Assembly (NCBI GenBank): GCA_035544875.1
Contig: DASZZP010000127.1
Location: 1 to 64,000 of the forward strand
Direction of reading: 5' to 3'
From: JASLEW01 sp035544875
GTDB taxonomy: Bacteria; Acidobacteriota; Thermoanaerobaculia; Multivoradales; UBA5704
DNA: 64,000 bases
Positions 55,806 to 63,774 of this stretch are shown piece by piece (within the stretch, counting starts at the first letter, position 1; each line of letters begins with the position of its first letter). The translations under genes and the position numbers were made by a program. A model generated the notes under the pieces. It did no database searches and was not told where the DNA came from. It worked only from the letters and a program-made list of their open reading frames with translations.

Positions 55806-55878
55806 AAAACTGAGAAGAGGGGCCGGCGGCTTCCGGGAATCGCTTGCCAGCGATCCCCGACTATCCTGGCTCAGTTTT
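55806..55878. repeat. Nested inverted repeat
   Basis: AAAACTGAG (55806-55814) is perfectly inverted as CTCAGTTTT (55870-55878). Between them a second stem pairs ATCGCT (55839-55844) with AGCGAT (55849-55854), extended by GGG/CCC with one mismatch. The 73-bp unit could be a MITE-like relic or a transcribed structure. It lies upstream of the CHAT operon in a relic-rich region. Confidence 0.5.
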
Positions 55879-55950
55879 GGGTCGGTAACGACGCTGGAGG
55901 CGGTTGCCGCCGGGTGGTGACTCGGTCGTGGATGCTCTCGGAAGCCTGAG

Positions 55951-56586
55951 CGCTCGAAGAGGGCGGCGGTGGCCTGGTTGGTAACGCGGTAGGCGAGGCG
56001 AAGGTCGGGGCGGACGGGGGCTTCGCGGGCGAGGGTGGCCAGGCGGGAAGAGAGGTTGCTGGGCAGAACGAGCACGTCGACGATCAAGTCGGGACGGACG
56101 CCAAAGGCGGCCACGACGGCAGGTTCGTCGTAGCAGGTCTGCTTGGCGAAATCGTAGAGCGTCACTTGCTCGGCGGAGCTGATCACGACGGCGCGATGGC
56201 CGGCGCTCGTCAGGCCGCGGAAGAGGGTGGCGATCAGGTCGTTGGCTTCATAGCGATCGTCGATGGAGGTGGCGGCGCCGAGCGCTGCGGCCACCTCCTC
56301 GCAGCAAGGGAGCTGGGCGACCGGCTCGGCCGGCGGCTCCTGGCCCTTGGCCTTGAAGGCCGGGTAGAGCTGATTGCGGTAGAAGCAGCAGGTCAGGTCG
56401 CGGTCGAAGGCGACGCCGAGGTGGGTTGGCTCTCCTCGTCGATCAACCTGTGCAGGAAAGAGGCGAAACCGTAGACCGCGCCGACCCGTTTGCGTCGGCT
56501 TTGGCGAGCGACGCGGCAGCGAGAAATGGGCGCGAAAGATGTAAGGGCTGGCGTCGACCAGGTAGACCGTGTGCGCGTGCAGGGAG
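55951..56586 (-). pseudogene. 5'-3' exonuclease (FLAP/PIN-like) relic fused to another fragment
   Basis: The frame starts HTVYLVDASPYIFRAHFSLP, the N-terminus of DNA-polymerase-I-type 5'-3' exonucleases. It continues, after a detour into another frame (VGAVYGFASFLHRLIDEE), with PTHLGVAFDRDLTCCFYRNQLYPAFKAKGQEPP, DDRYEANDLIATLFRG and YDEPAVVAAFGVRPD. The C-terminal helix-hairpin part is missing. Instead sequence reading LRLAYRVTNQATAALFERSGFRE follows, resembling the end of a GNAT-type or other protein. At least two frame changes plus the chimeric end make it non-functional. Confidence 0.65.
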
Positions 56587-56833
56587 GACGGCCGGCAATG
56601 TAGCGCGTCCGGGCGGGCCGGCCGGACGCCCGCCCGGTCCGCCCGGCAAGCCGCAGGCCGGACCTGACCGCGAAATCTCGGTCGCACAGGCGAGCAGGCG
56701 AAGCAGCGCCGCGCTGAGGACGGGTGCGCGCCTGGCCGCGGCCACCGTCGGCGTCTGCGGTTGGCCTGACACCGCAAAGACAACCCTGTTCACGCGCCTG
56801 ACACAGTCCCGTCTCACTCCCTGCCTAGGATGA

Positions 56834-57031
56834 AGTCGAGAAGCACCCCTCGACTCCCTGGAGCGCCAGACCCATGCCGTCTCCAACTATCTCGCGCAGC
56901 TCGGCGTCGCCAGGACCGCGATCCAGCTCCAGGCCGAGTCCTCCGACCAGCCGCTTGGCAGCAATACGACGACTCGCGGTCGCGGCCTCAACCGTCGTGT
57001 CGACGTGACCGTCCTCGCCCCAGCCCACTGA
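56834..57031 (+). pseudogene. OmpA-family C-terminal fragment
   Basis: An open frame with no start reads VSNYLAQLGVARTAIQLQAE then SNTTTRGRGLNRRVDVTVLAPAH and stops at 57031. This is the last ~60 residues of an OmpA/MotB peptidoglycan-binding domain (G-x-N-R-R-V-x-V motif). An in-frame stop at 56831 and absence of the rest show a 5' deletion. Confidence 0.65.
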
Positions 57032-57132
57032 GCGGCGTCGATCGCTTCGGTACCTGGCATCAGAGAGAGCCCGCAGGGGAATACCGCCCGTCCTTCACCG
57101 CGCGGGCGGTGAATGCCTCGGATTCTCCCTCG

Positions 57133-57162
57133 AGCCGTACAAAACTGCTATTCTAGCCGTAC
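57133..57162 (+). promoter_or_regulatory. Direct-repeat operator candidate of the toxin-antitoxin operon
   Basis: AGCCGTAC occurs at 57133-57140 and 57155-57162, 22 bp apart (two helical turns), flanking TATTCT (57149-57154), a possible -10. Antitoxins commonly autorepress through such spaced repeats. The GGAAGGAGG ribosome site at 57165-57173 follows directly. Confidence 0.5.
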
Positions 57163-57179
57163 TGGGAAGGAGGATGGCC

Positions 57180-57413
57180 GTGGAGACCGTGAAACTGACC
57201 GTGCGCCTGCCCAAGCGGGATATCGAATTCGCCAAACAGTATGCTCAAGCACACCGGATCACGGTGACCGAGCTGATCGACCGCTACCTGAGGTCGCTCC
57301 AGACCGGTACCGGCTCGATCCACCCGGAGGTCGAGAAGATCTCGGGCCTGATTCCCGCGGAGGTAGACGCCAGGACCGAATACCTCGATCACACCCTGCG
57401 GAAGCACCGATGA
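57180..57413 (+). CDS. Antitoxin, DUF6364/RHH-like
   Basis: A 77-aa protein. VKLTVRLPKRDIEFAKQYAQAHRITVTELIDRYLRSL is a ribbon-helix-helix-type DNA-binding module (strand, helix, helix); the tail (IPAEVDARTEYLDHTLRKHR) would bind and neutralise the toxin. I prefer GTG 57180, 6 nt after AGGAGG; the ATG at 57174 directly abuts the Shine-Dalgarno with no spacing. The stop overlaps the PIN toxin start as ATGA, the normal coupling for such pairs. Confidence 0.85.
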   Translation: METVKLTVRLPKRDIEFAKQYAQAHRITVTELIDRYLRSLQTGTGSIHPEVEKISGLIPAEVDARTEYLDHTLRKHR

Positions 57414-57817
57414 GGCTGATGCTCGATCTCAACGTCGTGCTGGACGTGGTGCAGCGGCGTGAGCCCTTCTACCTGGCGTCTGCGGCGGTCTTGAGCCGGG
57501 CGCTCCAGAAACCGGACGTGGTCTGCCTGCCAAGCCATGCGCTGACCACGCTCCACTACATCGTGGCCAAGTACGCTGGCGCGGAGCACGCGGGTGCGCT
57601 GGTAGATTGGGTCCTGGCGCATCTGGAGATCGTGCCGCAGGATCGCGACCAATTCATGCGAGCGAGGAGCCTGAGATTCGATGACTTCGAGGACGCCGCT
57701 CTATCGAGCGCCGCCGAGGCAGCCGGGTGCGAGCTCATCATCACCCGCAACGTGGCGGACTTCGCCTCTTCGCCGGTCCGCGCAGTCACTCCGGAGGAGT
57801 TCCTCCTCGCCGGTTGA
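57410..57817 (+). CDS. PIN-domain ribonuclease toxin
   Basis: A 135-aa PIN-domain protein, a Mg-dependent RNase of VapC type. Acidic residues: Asp6 in LMLDLNVVLDV, Asp91/Asp92/Glu94/Asp95 in RFDDFEDAALSSAA, and Asp117 in IITRNVADF. Thr/Asn in ITRN is typical. Full length and intact, in contrast to the relics on both sides. It forms a two-gene toxin-antitoxin operon with the preceding gene; the cellular target is unknown. Confidence 0.9.
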   Translation: MRLMLDLNVVLDVVQRREPFYLASAAVLSRALQKPDVVCLPSHALTTLHYIVAKYAGAEHAGALVDWVLAHLEIVPQDRDQFMRARSLRFDDFEDAALSSAAEAAGCELIITRNVADFASSPVRAVTPEEFLLAG

Positions 57818-57849
57818 CCGGCATCTACGCGAACAGACTGAGAAAGGCC

Positions 57850-58351
57850 TCTCGATGGCAGCCACGATCGCGCTGCCGGTGGTGATCTGGCGGGAGATTC
57901 GCCGCTCGGGCGCGGTCAGGAGGGCTGGCGGCCCTGGCCGACCGGGGCGCCCGGGGTGCGGGGGGCGCGGTAGGCCTCGTCGAGGGCCAGGACGTCTTGC
58001 TCGGAGTCGCCGCTCGTGGGCCTCGCGCGCGACCTCGAGTGCCCGGGAGCACTTCTCCTGCAAGGCGTCGAACCGCCGCCGCGCCGCGGGCTCGAGCCGG
58101 CGTTCCAGATCGGTCTGCCGCAGCTCGGCCTCGCCTGCTTCCTGGCTGCGCCGCCACCGCCTTCTGAAACCTCGGGTTCGAGGCGAGCAGGACCAGGAAC
58201 GCCGCTTCGGCGCCCGCTCCCAGCAGCCAGAAAGCGGATGGCCGAAGCCGAGAATGCCGAAGGCCAGGACCGCCAGCAGATTCAGCGGCACTCGACCGAG
58301 GCCGGGGACGTCCGCGCCGGCCCGGAAAGCCTGCTTCAGGTACTCGAGCAT
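57850..58351 (-). pseudogene. Frameshifted small membrane protein
   Basis: From ATG 58351 the frame reads LKQAFRAGADVPGLGRVPLN and LLAVLAFGILGFGHP. It then shifts to another frame (FWLLGAGAEAAFLVLLASNPRFQKAV), and returns with EAELRQTDLERRLEPAARRRFDALQEKC, a coiled-coil tail. Read through the shifts it would be a two-span membrane protein with a cytoplasmic coil. It starts 4 nt after the solute-binding relic stop, so it was an operon member. Two indels disrupt it. Confidence 0.55.
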
Positions 58352-58354
58352 CGG

Positions 58355-59193
58355 TCAGCTGGCGCCATGCGCACGCTCCCACGCCGCCAGCAGATTGCTG
58401 ATCACCTCCGCCCGCGGCGGAGTGCACACCGTTCCGAGGTCGATCTGCAGGCCGAAGCGCTGGTAGGCCACGAACGGGCTGCTGGCGAATCGCACGGGCA
58501 CCGCCGGATTGCCCGGGCGGAAGCCGTGGGTCAGCGATTCCTTCTGGATCGGCTCGCTGCTCAGGAAATCGAGAAAGCGGGCGGCGGCGTCCTTCTGTTT
58601 GGCGCTGCTCCAGGGCACGTCGAGGATGTAATAAGGGTTTTCGTTCCAAAGGTTGCGCCGGGGATAGACGACGTGGAGCTCGCCCCAGCGTCTCTCGGCG
58701 TTTTTCATATAGTCGATCGCCACGCTCTCGTACACCACAAGCGCGTCGAAGGCTGAAGGGCCCTTGAGCACCATCTCGCGCATCATGTTGCCAGTCGAAT
58801 TGGACAGCCCGGTGACCGCCCGCTCGAAGCCCTGCGACCAGCTGACGAAGCCGCCCCTTCGAGCGATCTTATCGGGATCAGATTGACCTTGATCCGCTTG
58901 CCGGCCGAGGTGCGCCCGAACTCGGAGGTGGCCCAGGTGAGCCAGCGCTCTTTTTCGGTGCCATAGGCGACGCCGATCTCGGCCTCGGCCGTTTCATCGC
59001 CCTGGCCCTCGCGGCTGGCGCCCGTTGCCGCTGGCTGCCGGTCAGCCGCGGCCTGGCCGGCTCCCGGGCGCGGCGCTCCGGCGATCGCTTTCTTGACCAG
59101 CAAGAAGTAGGCGCCATAGACGCAGCCGGCGACGAACAGCGCCACGGTGAGCTTGCCCAGGAAGGTCAAGCGGGAGGGTTGAGGTTCGCTCAT
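58355..59193 (-). pseudogene. Solute-binding-type (VWA-associated) protein, internally deleted
   Basis: The N-terminal part (ATG 59193) has a membrane anchor (LTVALFVAGCVYGAYFLLV) and the start of a periplasmic-binding domain (GVAYGTEKERWLTWATSEF). The frame then breaks near 58860, and the C-terminal lobe resumes as GPSAFDALVVYESVAIDYMKNAERRWGELHVVYP and PWSSAKQKDAAARFLDFLSSEPIQ. Intact homologues carry ~150 more residues between these parts. This belongs to the class of extracellular solute-binding proteins encoded with VWA and toxic-anion-resistance-like genes. Confidence 0.6.
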
Positions 59194-59300
59194 CTGCTCT
59201 GGCCGCCTCTCCGAGAAGAAATTCGAGATGTCGCGAAAGACGGTGCGGATGTTGGCCGGGGTGCCCTGGTAGAACTTGGCGCCCGAAGCGGCCGCAATCA
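59194..59300 (-). pseudogene. C-terminal fragment of a VWA-like protein
   Basis: Immediately upstream of and in frame with the solute-binding relic is ASGAKFYQGTPANIRTVFRDISNFFSERRP, which resembles the end of VWA-domain proteins (G-x-x-Y-x-G-x-x-x-N-I-x-x-x-x-x-D-I-x-x-F-F). The rest of the gene is absent upstream. The gap to 59422 contains nothing else I recognise. Confidence 0.4.
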
Positions 59301-59422
59301 GCTCCCCGCGCGCTTGCCCGCCGACCCGCGCTGATCTCATTGGGTGCGCGGGTCCTGACCTCCGGGGAGAGCCCTCCGGGGAATGCCGCACGTCCATCAC
59401 CGGACGTGCGGCCTGCCCGCGC

Positions 59423-60241
59423 TTAAAGGAACAGGTCGGGGAGGAGGGGGGCCTCCGGCTGCACCGCGTAGCGCTCGAGGTCGGTCACCCCGGCAGCCGC
59501 CAGCACCTCCTCGTCGATGAAGAAGTTGCCGGTCGTCGTGCGGCTGTCACGGGTCAGGATGGCGTGCGCGGCGTCGGCCACGATCTCCGGCCGGCGGCAG
59601 TTCTCGGGCGGCACCGACACTCCGAGCATCACCAGCGCGGCGGTCGCGATGACGGTGCGCGGCCAGAGCGCGTTGACCGCGAGGCCCTGGCCGCGGAACT
59701 CCTCGGCCAGGCCGAGGACGCACATGCTCATGCCGTATTTCGACATGGTGTAGGCGAGGTGGCCGCCGAACCAGCGCGGCGCCAGGTCGAGCGGCGGCGA
59801 AAGCATCAGGATGTGCGGGTTGGCGGCGGCAAGCAGATGGGGGAGGCAGGCCTGCGCGCAGGCGAAGGTGCCGCGCGCGTTGACCCCCCACATCAGGTCG
59901 AAACGCTTCATCGGCGTCTCCAGGGTGCCGGTCAGGCTGATCGCGCTCGCGTTGTTGACCAGGATGTCGATACCGCCAAAAGCGGCGACCGCCTGCTCCA
60001 CGGAGGCGGCCACCCGCGACTCGTCGCGGATGTCGACGGCGATCGCCAGCGCTCTGCCGCCCGCGGCCTCGATCTCGGCCGCCGCGCTGTAAATGGTGCC
60101 GGGGAGCTTGGGATGGGGCTCGGCGGTCTTGGCCGCCACCACCACGTTGGCGCCGTCGGCGGCGGCGCGCAGCGCGATAGCCTTGCCGATGCCGCGGCTC
60201 GCGCCGGTGATGAAAAGAGTCTTGCCCTTGAGATCAGTCAT
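59423..60241 (-). CDS. Short-chain dehydrogenase, HSDL2-like
   Basis: A 272-aa NAD(P)-dependent SDR. It has the cofactor motif TGASRGIGKAIALRAA, NNASAISLTGT, the catalytic Ser in ILMLSPPLDL and Tyr-x-x-x-Lys in AYTMSKYGMSM. VVAAKTAEPHPKLPGTIYSAAAEIEAAGG, GMSMCVLGLAEEF and TTGNFFIDEEVLAAAGVTD follow the HSDL2 (hydroxysteroid dehydrogenase-like 2) subfamily closely; the mammalian SCP2 tail is absent. The substrate is probably a lipid or acyl group. ATG 60241 gives the standard N-terminus. Intact. Confidence 0.93.
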   Translation of the reverse strand: MTDLKGKTLFITGASRGIGKAIALRAAADGANVVVAAKTAEPHPKLPGTIYSAAAEIEAAGGRALAIAVDIRDESRVAASVEQAVAAFGGIDILVNNASAISLTGTLETPMKRFDLMWGVNARGTFACAQACLPHLLAAANPHILMLSPPLDLAPRWFGGHLAYTMSKYGMSMCVLGLAEEFRGQGLAVNALWPRTVIATAALVMLGVSVPPENCRRPEIVADAAHAILTRDSRTTTGNFFIDEEVLAAAGVTDLERYAVQPEAPLLPDLFL

Positions 60242-60325
60242 GGCGGCAGATGTTACACGAGCCGGCTCGCCGGCGGCAGGAGCGTCCCGGCGGGCCAATC
60301 TGGCCGCACTGAAGAGGGGACCGCC

Positions 60326-60505
60326 ATGAGCACCGCCACGCCGCAGAGTTCCGCCTCCGGGCTGCGCGCCTTCGGCCTGATGTGGTTTGGCCAGCTGATA
60401 TCGTTGGTGGGTTCCGGGCTCACCCGCTTCGCGCTTGGGGTGTGGATCTATCAGCGCACCGGCTCGGCCACCCAGTTCTCGGTGATCGCGCTGTCATCCT
60501 GGTAG
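60326..60505 (+). pseudogene. MFS transporter, N-terminal stub
   Basis: ATG 60326 opens LRAFGLMWFGQLISLVGSGLTRFALGVWIYQRTGSATQFS, the first helix and loop of macrolide-efflux-type (MFS_3) transporters, and stops after 59 codons where helix 2 should continue. Downstream sequence is unrelated. AGAGGGG lies upstream, so the stub may still be translated. Confidence 0.7.
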
Positions 60506-60537
60506 ACGTGGGCCGCCAGTGTGGTCTCGCGGACCGA

Positions 60538-60816
60538 TGGACGCGCTCGAGAACATCCGCGGGGCGACCGTCTTCGCCCAGGCGGCGCTCGACGAGCCCG
60601 ACGACGCCACGGCGCAGAAGCTGATGCTCTATGCCTCCTTCAACACCCGTGACAGCATCAAGGTGCTGGACGAGAGGAGCCTGCACCTGGCGTCGCTGCC
60701 GCGGCTCAAACGGGCGTTGCTGCAGGAGACCAACGCCGCCGCCACCAGCGACAAGGCGACGCGCAAAGGCGATCAACCTGATGGCCGCGGCGAAGGCTGG
60801 AATCCTCATCCACTAG
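60538..60816 (+). pseudogene. C-terminal fragment of an unknown protein, frameshifted
   Basis: The frame reads DALENIRGATVFAQAALDEP, KLMLYASFNTRDSIKVLDE and LHLASLPRLKRALLQETNAAA. A shift near 60760 then gives AINLMAAAKAGILIH and a stop at 60816. The clean amino-acid composition suggests a genuine protein end, but I do not recognise the family and there is no start. It abuts the MFS stub, so a deletion probably joined them. Confidence 0.45.
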
Positions 60817-60921
60817 CGCGCCGCGACTGCTCGCGCCATCGCGTCCCCGGGCGGCGGGTCGAGACCAGGTCCCGGCCCGCCGTCCTTTGCGTCCGCGATG
60901 GCTTCTAGGAGGACGAAGACG

Positions 60922-62535
60922 ATGACTGAGCGCAGCCGGAGAAGGACGACTCCACGGGCCCGCATCGCTGCCCGTGCTCTGGGGAGCGGGCTGCTGGTCC
61001 TGGCGGCCGGGGCCCTGAGCTCGGCGCCGCCGGCGAACCCCGCGGTCCCCGCGATGCCGAGAGCCAGCGCGATCCGCGATCAAGTGCGCGCCTACCGCGT
61101 GCGTCACGACAAGGAGATCGTCAAGGAGCTCGCCGACTGGGTGTCGCTGCGCAATGTCGCCGTCGACCGCGCCGACATCGAGCGCAACGCCCAGGCTCTG
61201 GTGCAGATGCTCGGCCGGCGCGGCATCGAGGCCCGGCTGCTGACCGCCGGCGACTCGCCGCCGGCGGTCTATGGCGAGTTGCGCGCCGCCGGAGCGCGCC
61301 GGACGGTGGTCTTCTATGCCCATTACGACGGCCAGCCGGCCGACCCCGCCGACTGGAAGAGCGATCCCTGGCGGGCCGTGCTGCGCAGCGGACCGCTGAC
61401 CGCCAAGCCGCGCGACATCGATCTGGCGGCGGTCGCCGGCCCGCTCGACGGCGAGTGGCGGCTCTTTGCCCGCAGCGCGAGCGACGACAAGGGTCCGATC
61501 GTCGGCATGCTCGTCGCGCTCGACGCGCTGCGCGCCGCCGGCATCGCCCCCGCGGTGAATCTGAAGTTCTTCTTCGAAGGGGAGGAGGAAGCGGGCTCGC
61601 CCCACCTGACGGCGATCCTCGAGAGCCACCACGACCTGCTGGCCGCCGACGCCTGGGTGCTCGCCGACGGGCCGGAGCATCAGAGCGGCCGCATGCAGGT
61701 CTGTTTCGGCGCCCGCGGCGCCTCGACCGTCGAGGTGACGGTCTACGGCCCGGTGCGCGCCCTGCACGACGGGCACTACGGCAACTGGGCGCCCAACCCG
61801 GCGGCGCTGCTGGTGCAGCTGCTGGCCTCGGTGCGCGGGCCGCAAGGCGAGATCCTGATCCATGGCTTCAACGACGAGGTGCGGCCGCTCAGCGACAGCG
61901 AGCTGCGGGCCGCCGCCGAGATGCCGCCGGTCGAGGAGGCGCTCGAGCGCGAGCTCGGCCTGGCCTGGACCGAAGGCGGCGGCGCGCGCCTGCAGGAAGC
62001 CGTCATGCGGCCGGCCCTCAACCTGCGCGGCCTCAAGGCGGCGCAGGTCGGCAAGCAGGGGCGCAACGCCGTGCCGACCGAGGCCTCGGCCTCGATCGAC
62101 TTCCGCCTGGTGCCCGATCAGACGCCGGCCAAGGTGCGCGCCCGCTTCGAGGAGCATCTGCGGCAGGCGGGCTACTACCTGGTCGACAAGGAGCCGGACC
62201 TCGCGACCCGCCGCGCCCACGCCAGGATCGTCCGCCTGGAGTGGGAGCTGGGCTACCCCGGGGCGCGCACCTCGATGGACCTGCCGGCGTCGCGGGCGGT
62301 GCTCCGGACGGCGGAGGAGGGGGTGGGCGGTGCGGTCATCAAGGTGCCGATGCTCGGCGGCAGCATCCCGATGTATCTCTTCACCGAGAGCCTCGCGGCG
62401 CCGGTCATCATCGTGCCGACCGTCAACTACGACAACAGCCAGCACGCCGCCGACGAGAACCTGCGGCTGCAGAACCTCTGGGACGGGATCGAGCTCTTCG
62501 CCACCCTCTTCGTCCGCCTCGGCAACGGCTGGTGA
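60922..62535 (+). CDS. M20-family zinc peptidase, exported
   Basis: A 537-aa M20/M25/M40 metallopeptidase. The first zinc His-x-Asp is in VVFYAHYDGQPA, then ASDDKGPIVGML (second Asp), the catalytic Glu pair FFFEGEEEAGSPHL, a dimerisation domain (CFGARGASTVEVTVYG) and the last zinc ligand in SQHAADENLRLQN. The N-terminus is signal-like (ARALGSGLLVLAAGALSS). I chose ATG 60922 because GGAGG lies 9 nt before it, whereas ATG 60898 has no ribosome site. It resembles secreted dipeptidases. Intact. Confidence 0.92.
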   Translation: MTERSRRRTTPRARIAARALGSGLLVLAAGALSSAPPANPAVPAMPRASAIRDQVRAYRVRHDKEIVKELADWVSLRNVAVDRADIERNAQALVQMLGRRGIEARLLTAGDSPPAVYGELRAAGARRTVVFYAHYDGQPADPADWKSDPWRAVLRSGPLTAKPRDIDLAAVAGPLDGEWRLFARSASDDKGPIVGMLVALDALRAAGIAPAVNLKFFFEGEEEAGSPHLTAILESHHDLLAADAWVLADGPEHQSGRMQVCFGARGASTVEVTVYGPVRALHDGHYGNWAPNPAALLVQLLASVRGPQGEILIHGFNDEVRPLSDSELRAAAEMPPVEEALERELGLAWTEGGGARLQEAVMRPALNLRGLKAAQVGKQGRNAVPTEASASIDFRLVPDQTPAKVRARFEEHLRQAGYYLVDKEPDLATRRAHARIVRLEWELGYPGARTSMDLPASRAVLRTAEEGVGGAVIKVPMLGGSIPMYLFTESLAAPVIIVPTVNYDNSQHAADENLRLQNLWDGIELFATLFVRLGNGW

Positions 62536-62554
62536 TGCGGGCTCTAGCTCTAGC

Positions 62555-62757
62555 CTAGCTCCCTCCGGCGGTGCCGAGCCCGAGGGATGAAATGCTGCGA
62601 TGTGGCGCTGGAGATCTGCTCGAAGCATCGATCGGATCGCCCCCCGCAACCCCCGCGAGTCCCCTTCCCGGTTGTCGGAAGCCGCCGGGTCCCTGCCCGG
62701 AGGCGCCGGGGGGGAAGGGGACGCCCCCTCCCCTGGCGCTTGAACCAGTTTCGTTGT
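62555..62757 (+). repeat. Dispersed structured repeat, copy 2
   Basis: The second copy of the element at 17909-18107, same orientation. The core 62634-62732 has 97 of 99 bases identical. The 11-bp outer stem is fully conserved; the inner 9-bp stem has one C-to-A change causing a mismatch. It lies between the convergent M20 peptidase and aldo-keto reductase genes, again at gene 3' ends. There are no flanking direct repeats that I can recognise. Confidence 0.85.
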
Positions 62758-62769
62758 AGGCCGGGGAGG

Positions 62770-63774
62770 CTACAGCACGGAGGCGCCGGGCGCGACCAGC
62801 TGATCGATGCGCGCCGCCTCGTCGTCGCCGATCGCGAGCTCGGCGGCGCCGAGGCTGTCGTCGAGCTGCTCCATGGTGCGCGGGCCGATGATGGCGGCAT
62901 GGACGTCGGGGTTGCGCAGCACCCAGGCGTTGGCGAAGCGGGCCAGGCTGACCTGGCGGGCCTCGGCCAGCGGCAGCAGCTGCTCGACGATCTCGAGGCG
63001 GCGGCGGAACTTGGGGTTAGCGGGATCGCCGATCCAGCCGCGCGCCCGCGGGCTGTCCACCGGAGCGCCGCCGCCCAGGCGGTACCTGCCGGTGAGCCAG
63101 CCGCCTTCGAGCGGGCTCCAGACCAGGTTGCCGATGCCGAACCGCCGGGTCATGGGGAAATGCTCGAGCTCCATCGTCCGGCGGAGGATGCTGTAAGGCG
63201 GCTGCAGCGCGACCAGCGGCTCCCAGCCATGGCGGTCGCAGAGCCCGAGCGCCTCGACGATCTCCCACGCCGAGAAGCGCTTCTCCCAGGGGCCGGGCCC
63301 CTCGTAGTGATTGGTCGAGCAGCCGAGGTAGCGGACCTTGCCCTGGCGCACCAGGTCGTTGAGCGCCGACAGCGTCTCGGCGAGCGGCGTCGTGGGGTCG
63401 GGGCGATGGATCTGGTAGAGGTCGATGACATCGGTCGCCAGCCGGCGCAGGCTCTTCTCGACCTGCTCCTGGATCGCCTTGCGCGACAGGCCGCGCTCGT
63501 TGGGGCCGGGACCGACCGGCGCGAACACCTTGGTTGCGAGCACCACCTCATGGCGCCGTCCGGCCAGCGCCTTGCCGACGATGATCTCCGATTCGCCCTC
63601 CGAGTAGCCGTTGGCGGTGTCGACGAAGTTGATGCCGGCGTCGAGCGCCCGGTGGATGATGCGGATGCATTCGCCATGGTCGGGGTTGCCCCACTTGCCG
63701 AACATCATCGCGCCGAGACAGAGCGGAGAGACCTTGAGGCCGGTCTTGCCGAAGCTGCGGTATGCCGAGTCCAT
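62770..63774 (-). CDS. Aldo/keto reductase
   Basis: A 334-aa NADPH-dependent oxidoreductase of the AKR superfamily (YajO/PdxI-like). It begins YRSFGKTGLKVSPLCLGAMMFG. It carries the catalytic Asp/Tyr in NFVDTANGYSEGESE, Lys in VVLATKVF and His in DLYQIHRPDP, and the C-terminal cofactor segment AIIGPRTMEQLDDSLGA. ATG 63774 matches the family N-terminus; GGAGG lies ~12 nt upstream. The substrate is unknown. Confidence 0.94.
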   Translation of the reverse strand: MDSAYRSFGKTGLKVSPLCLGAMMFGKWGNPDHGECIRIIHRALDAGINFVDTANGYSEGESEIIVGKALAGRRHEVVLATKVFAPVGPGPNERGLSRKAIQEQVEKSLRRLATDVIDLYQIHRPDPTTPLAETLSALNDLVRQGKVRYLGCSTNHYEGPGPWEKRFSAWEIVEALGLCDRHGWEPLVALQPPYSILRRTMELEHFPMTRRFGIGNLVWSPLEGGWLTGRYRLGGGAPVDSPRARGWIGDPANPKFRRRLEIVEQLLPLAEARQVSLARFANAWVLRNPDVHAAIIGPRTMEQLDDSLGAAELAIGDDEAARIDQLVAPGASVL

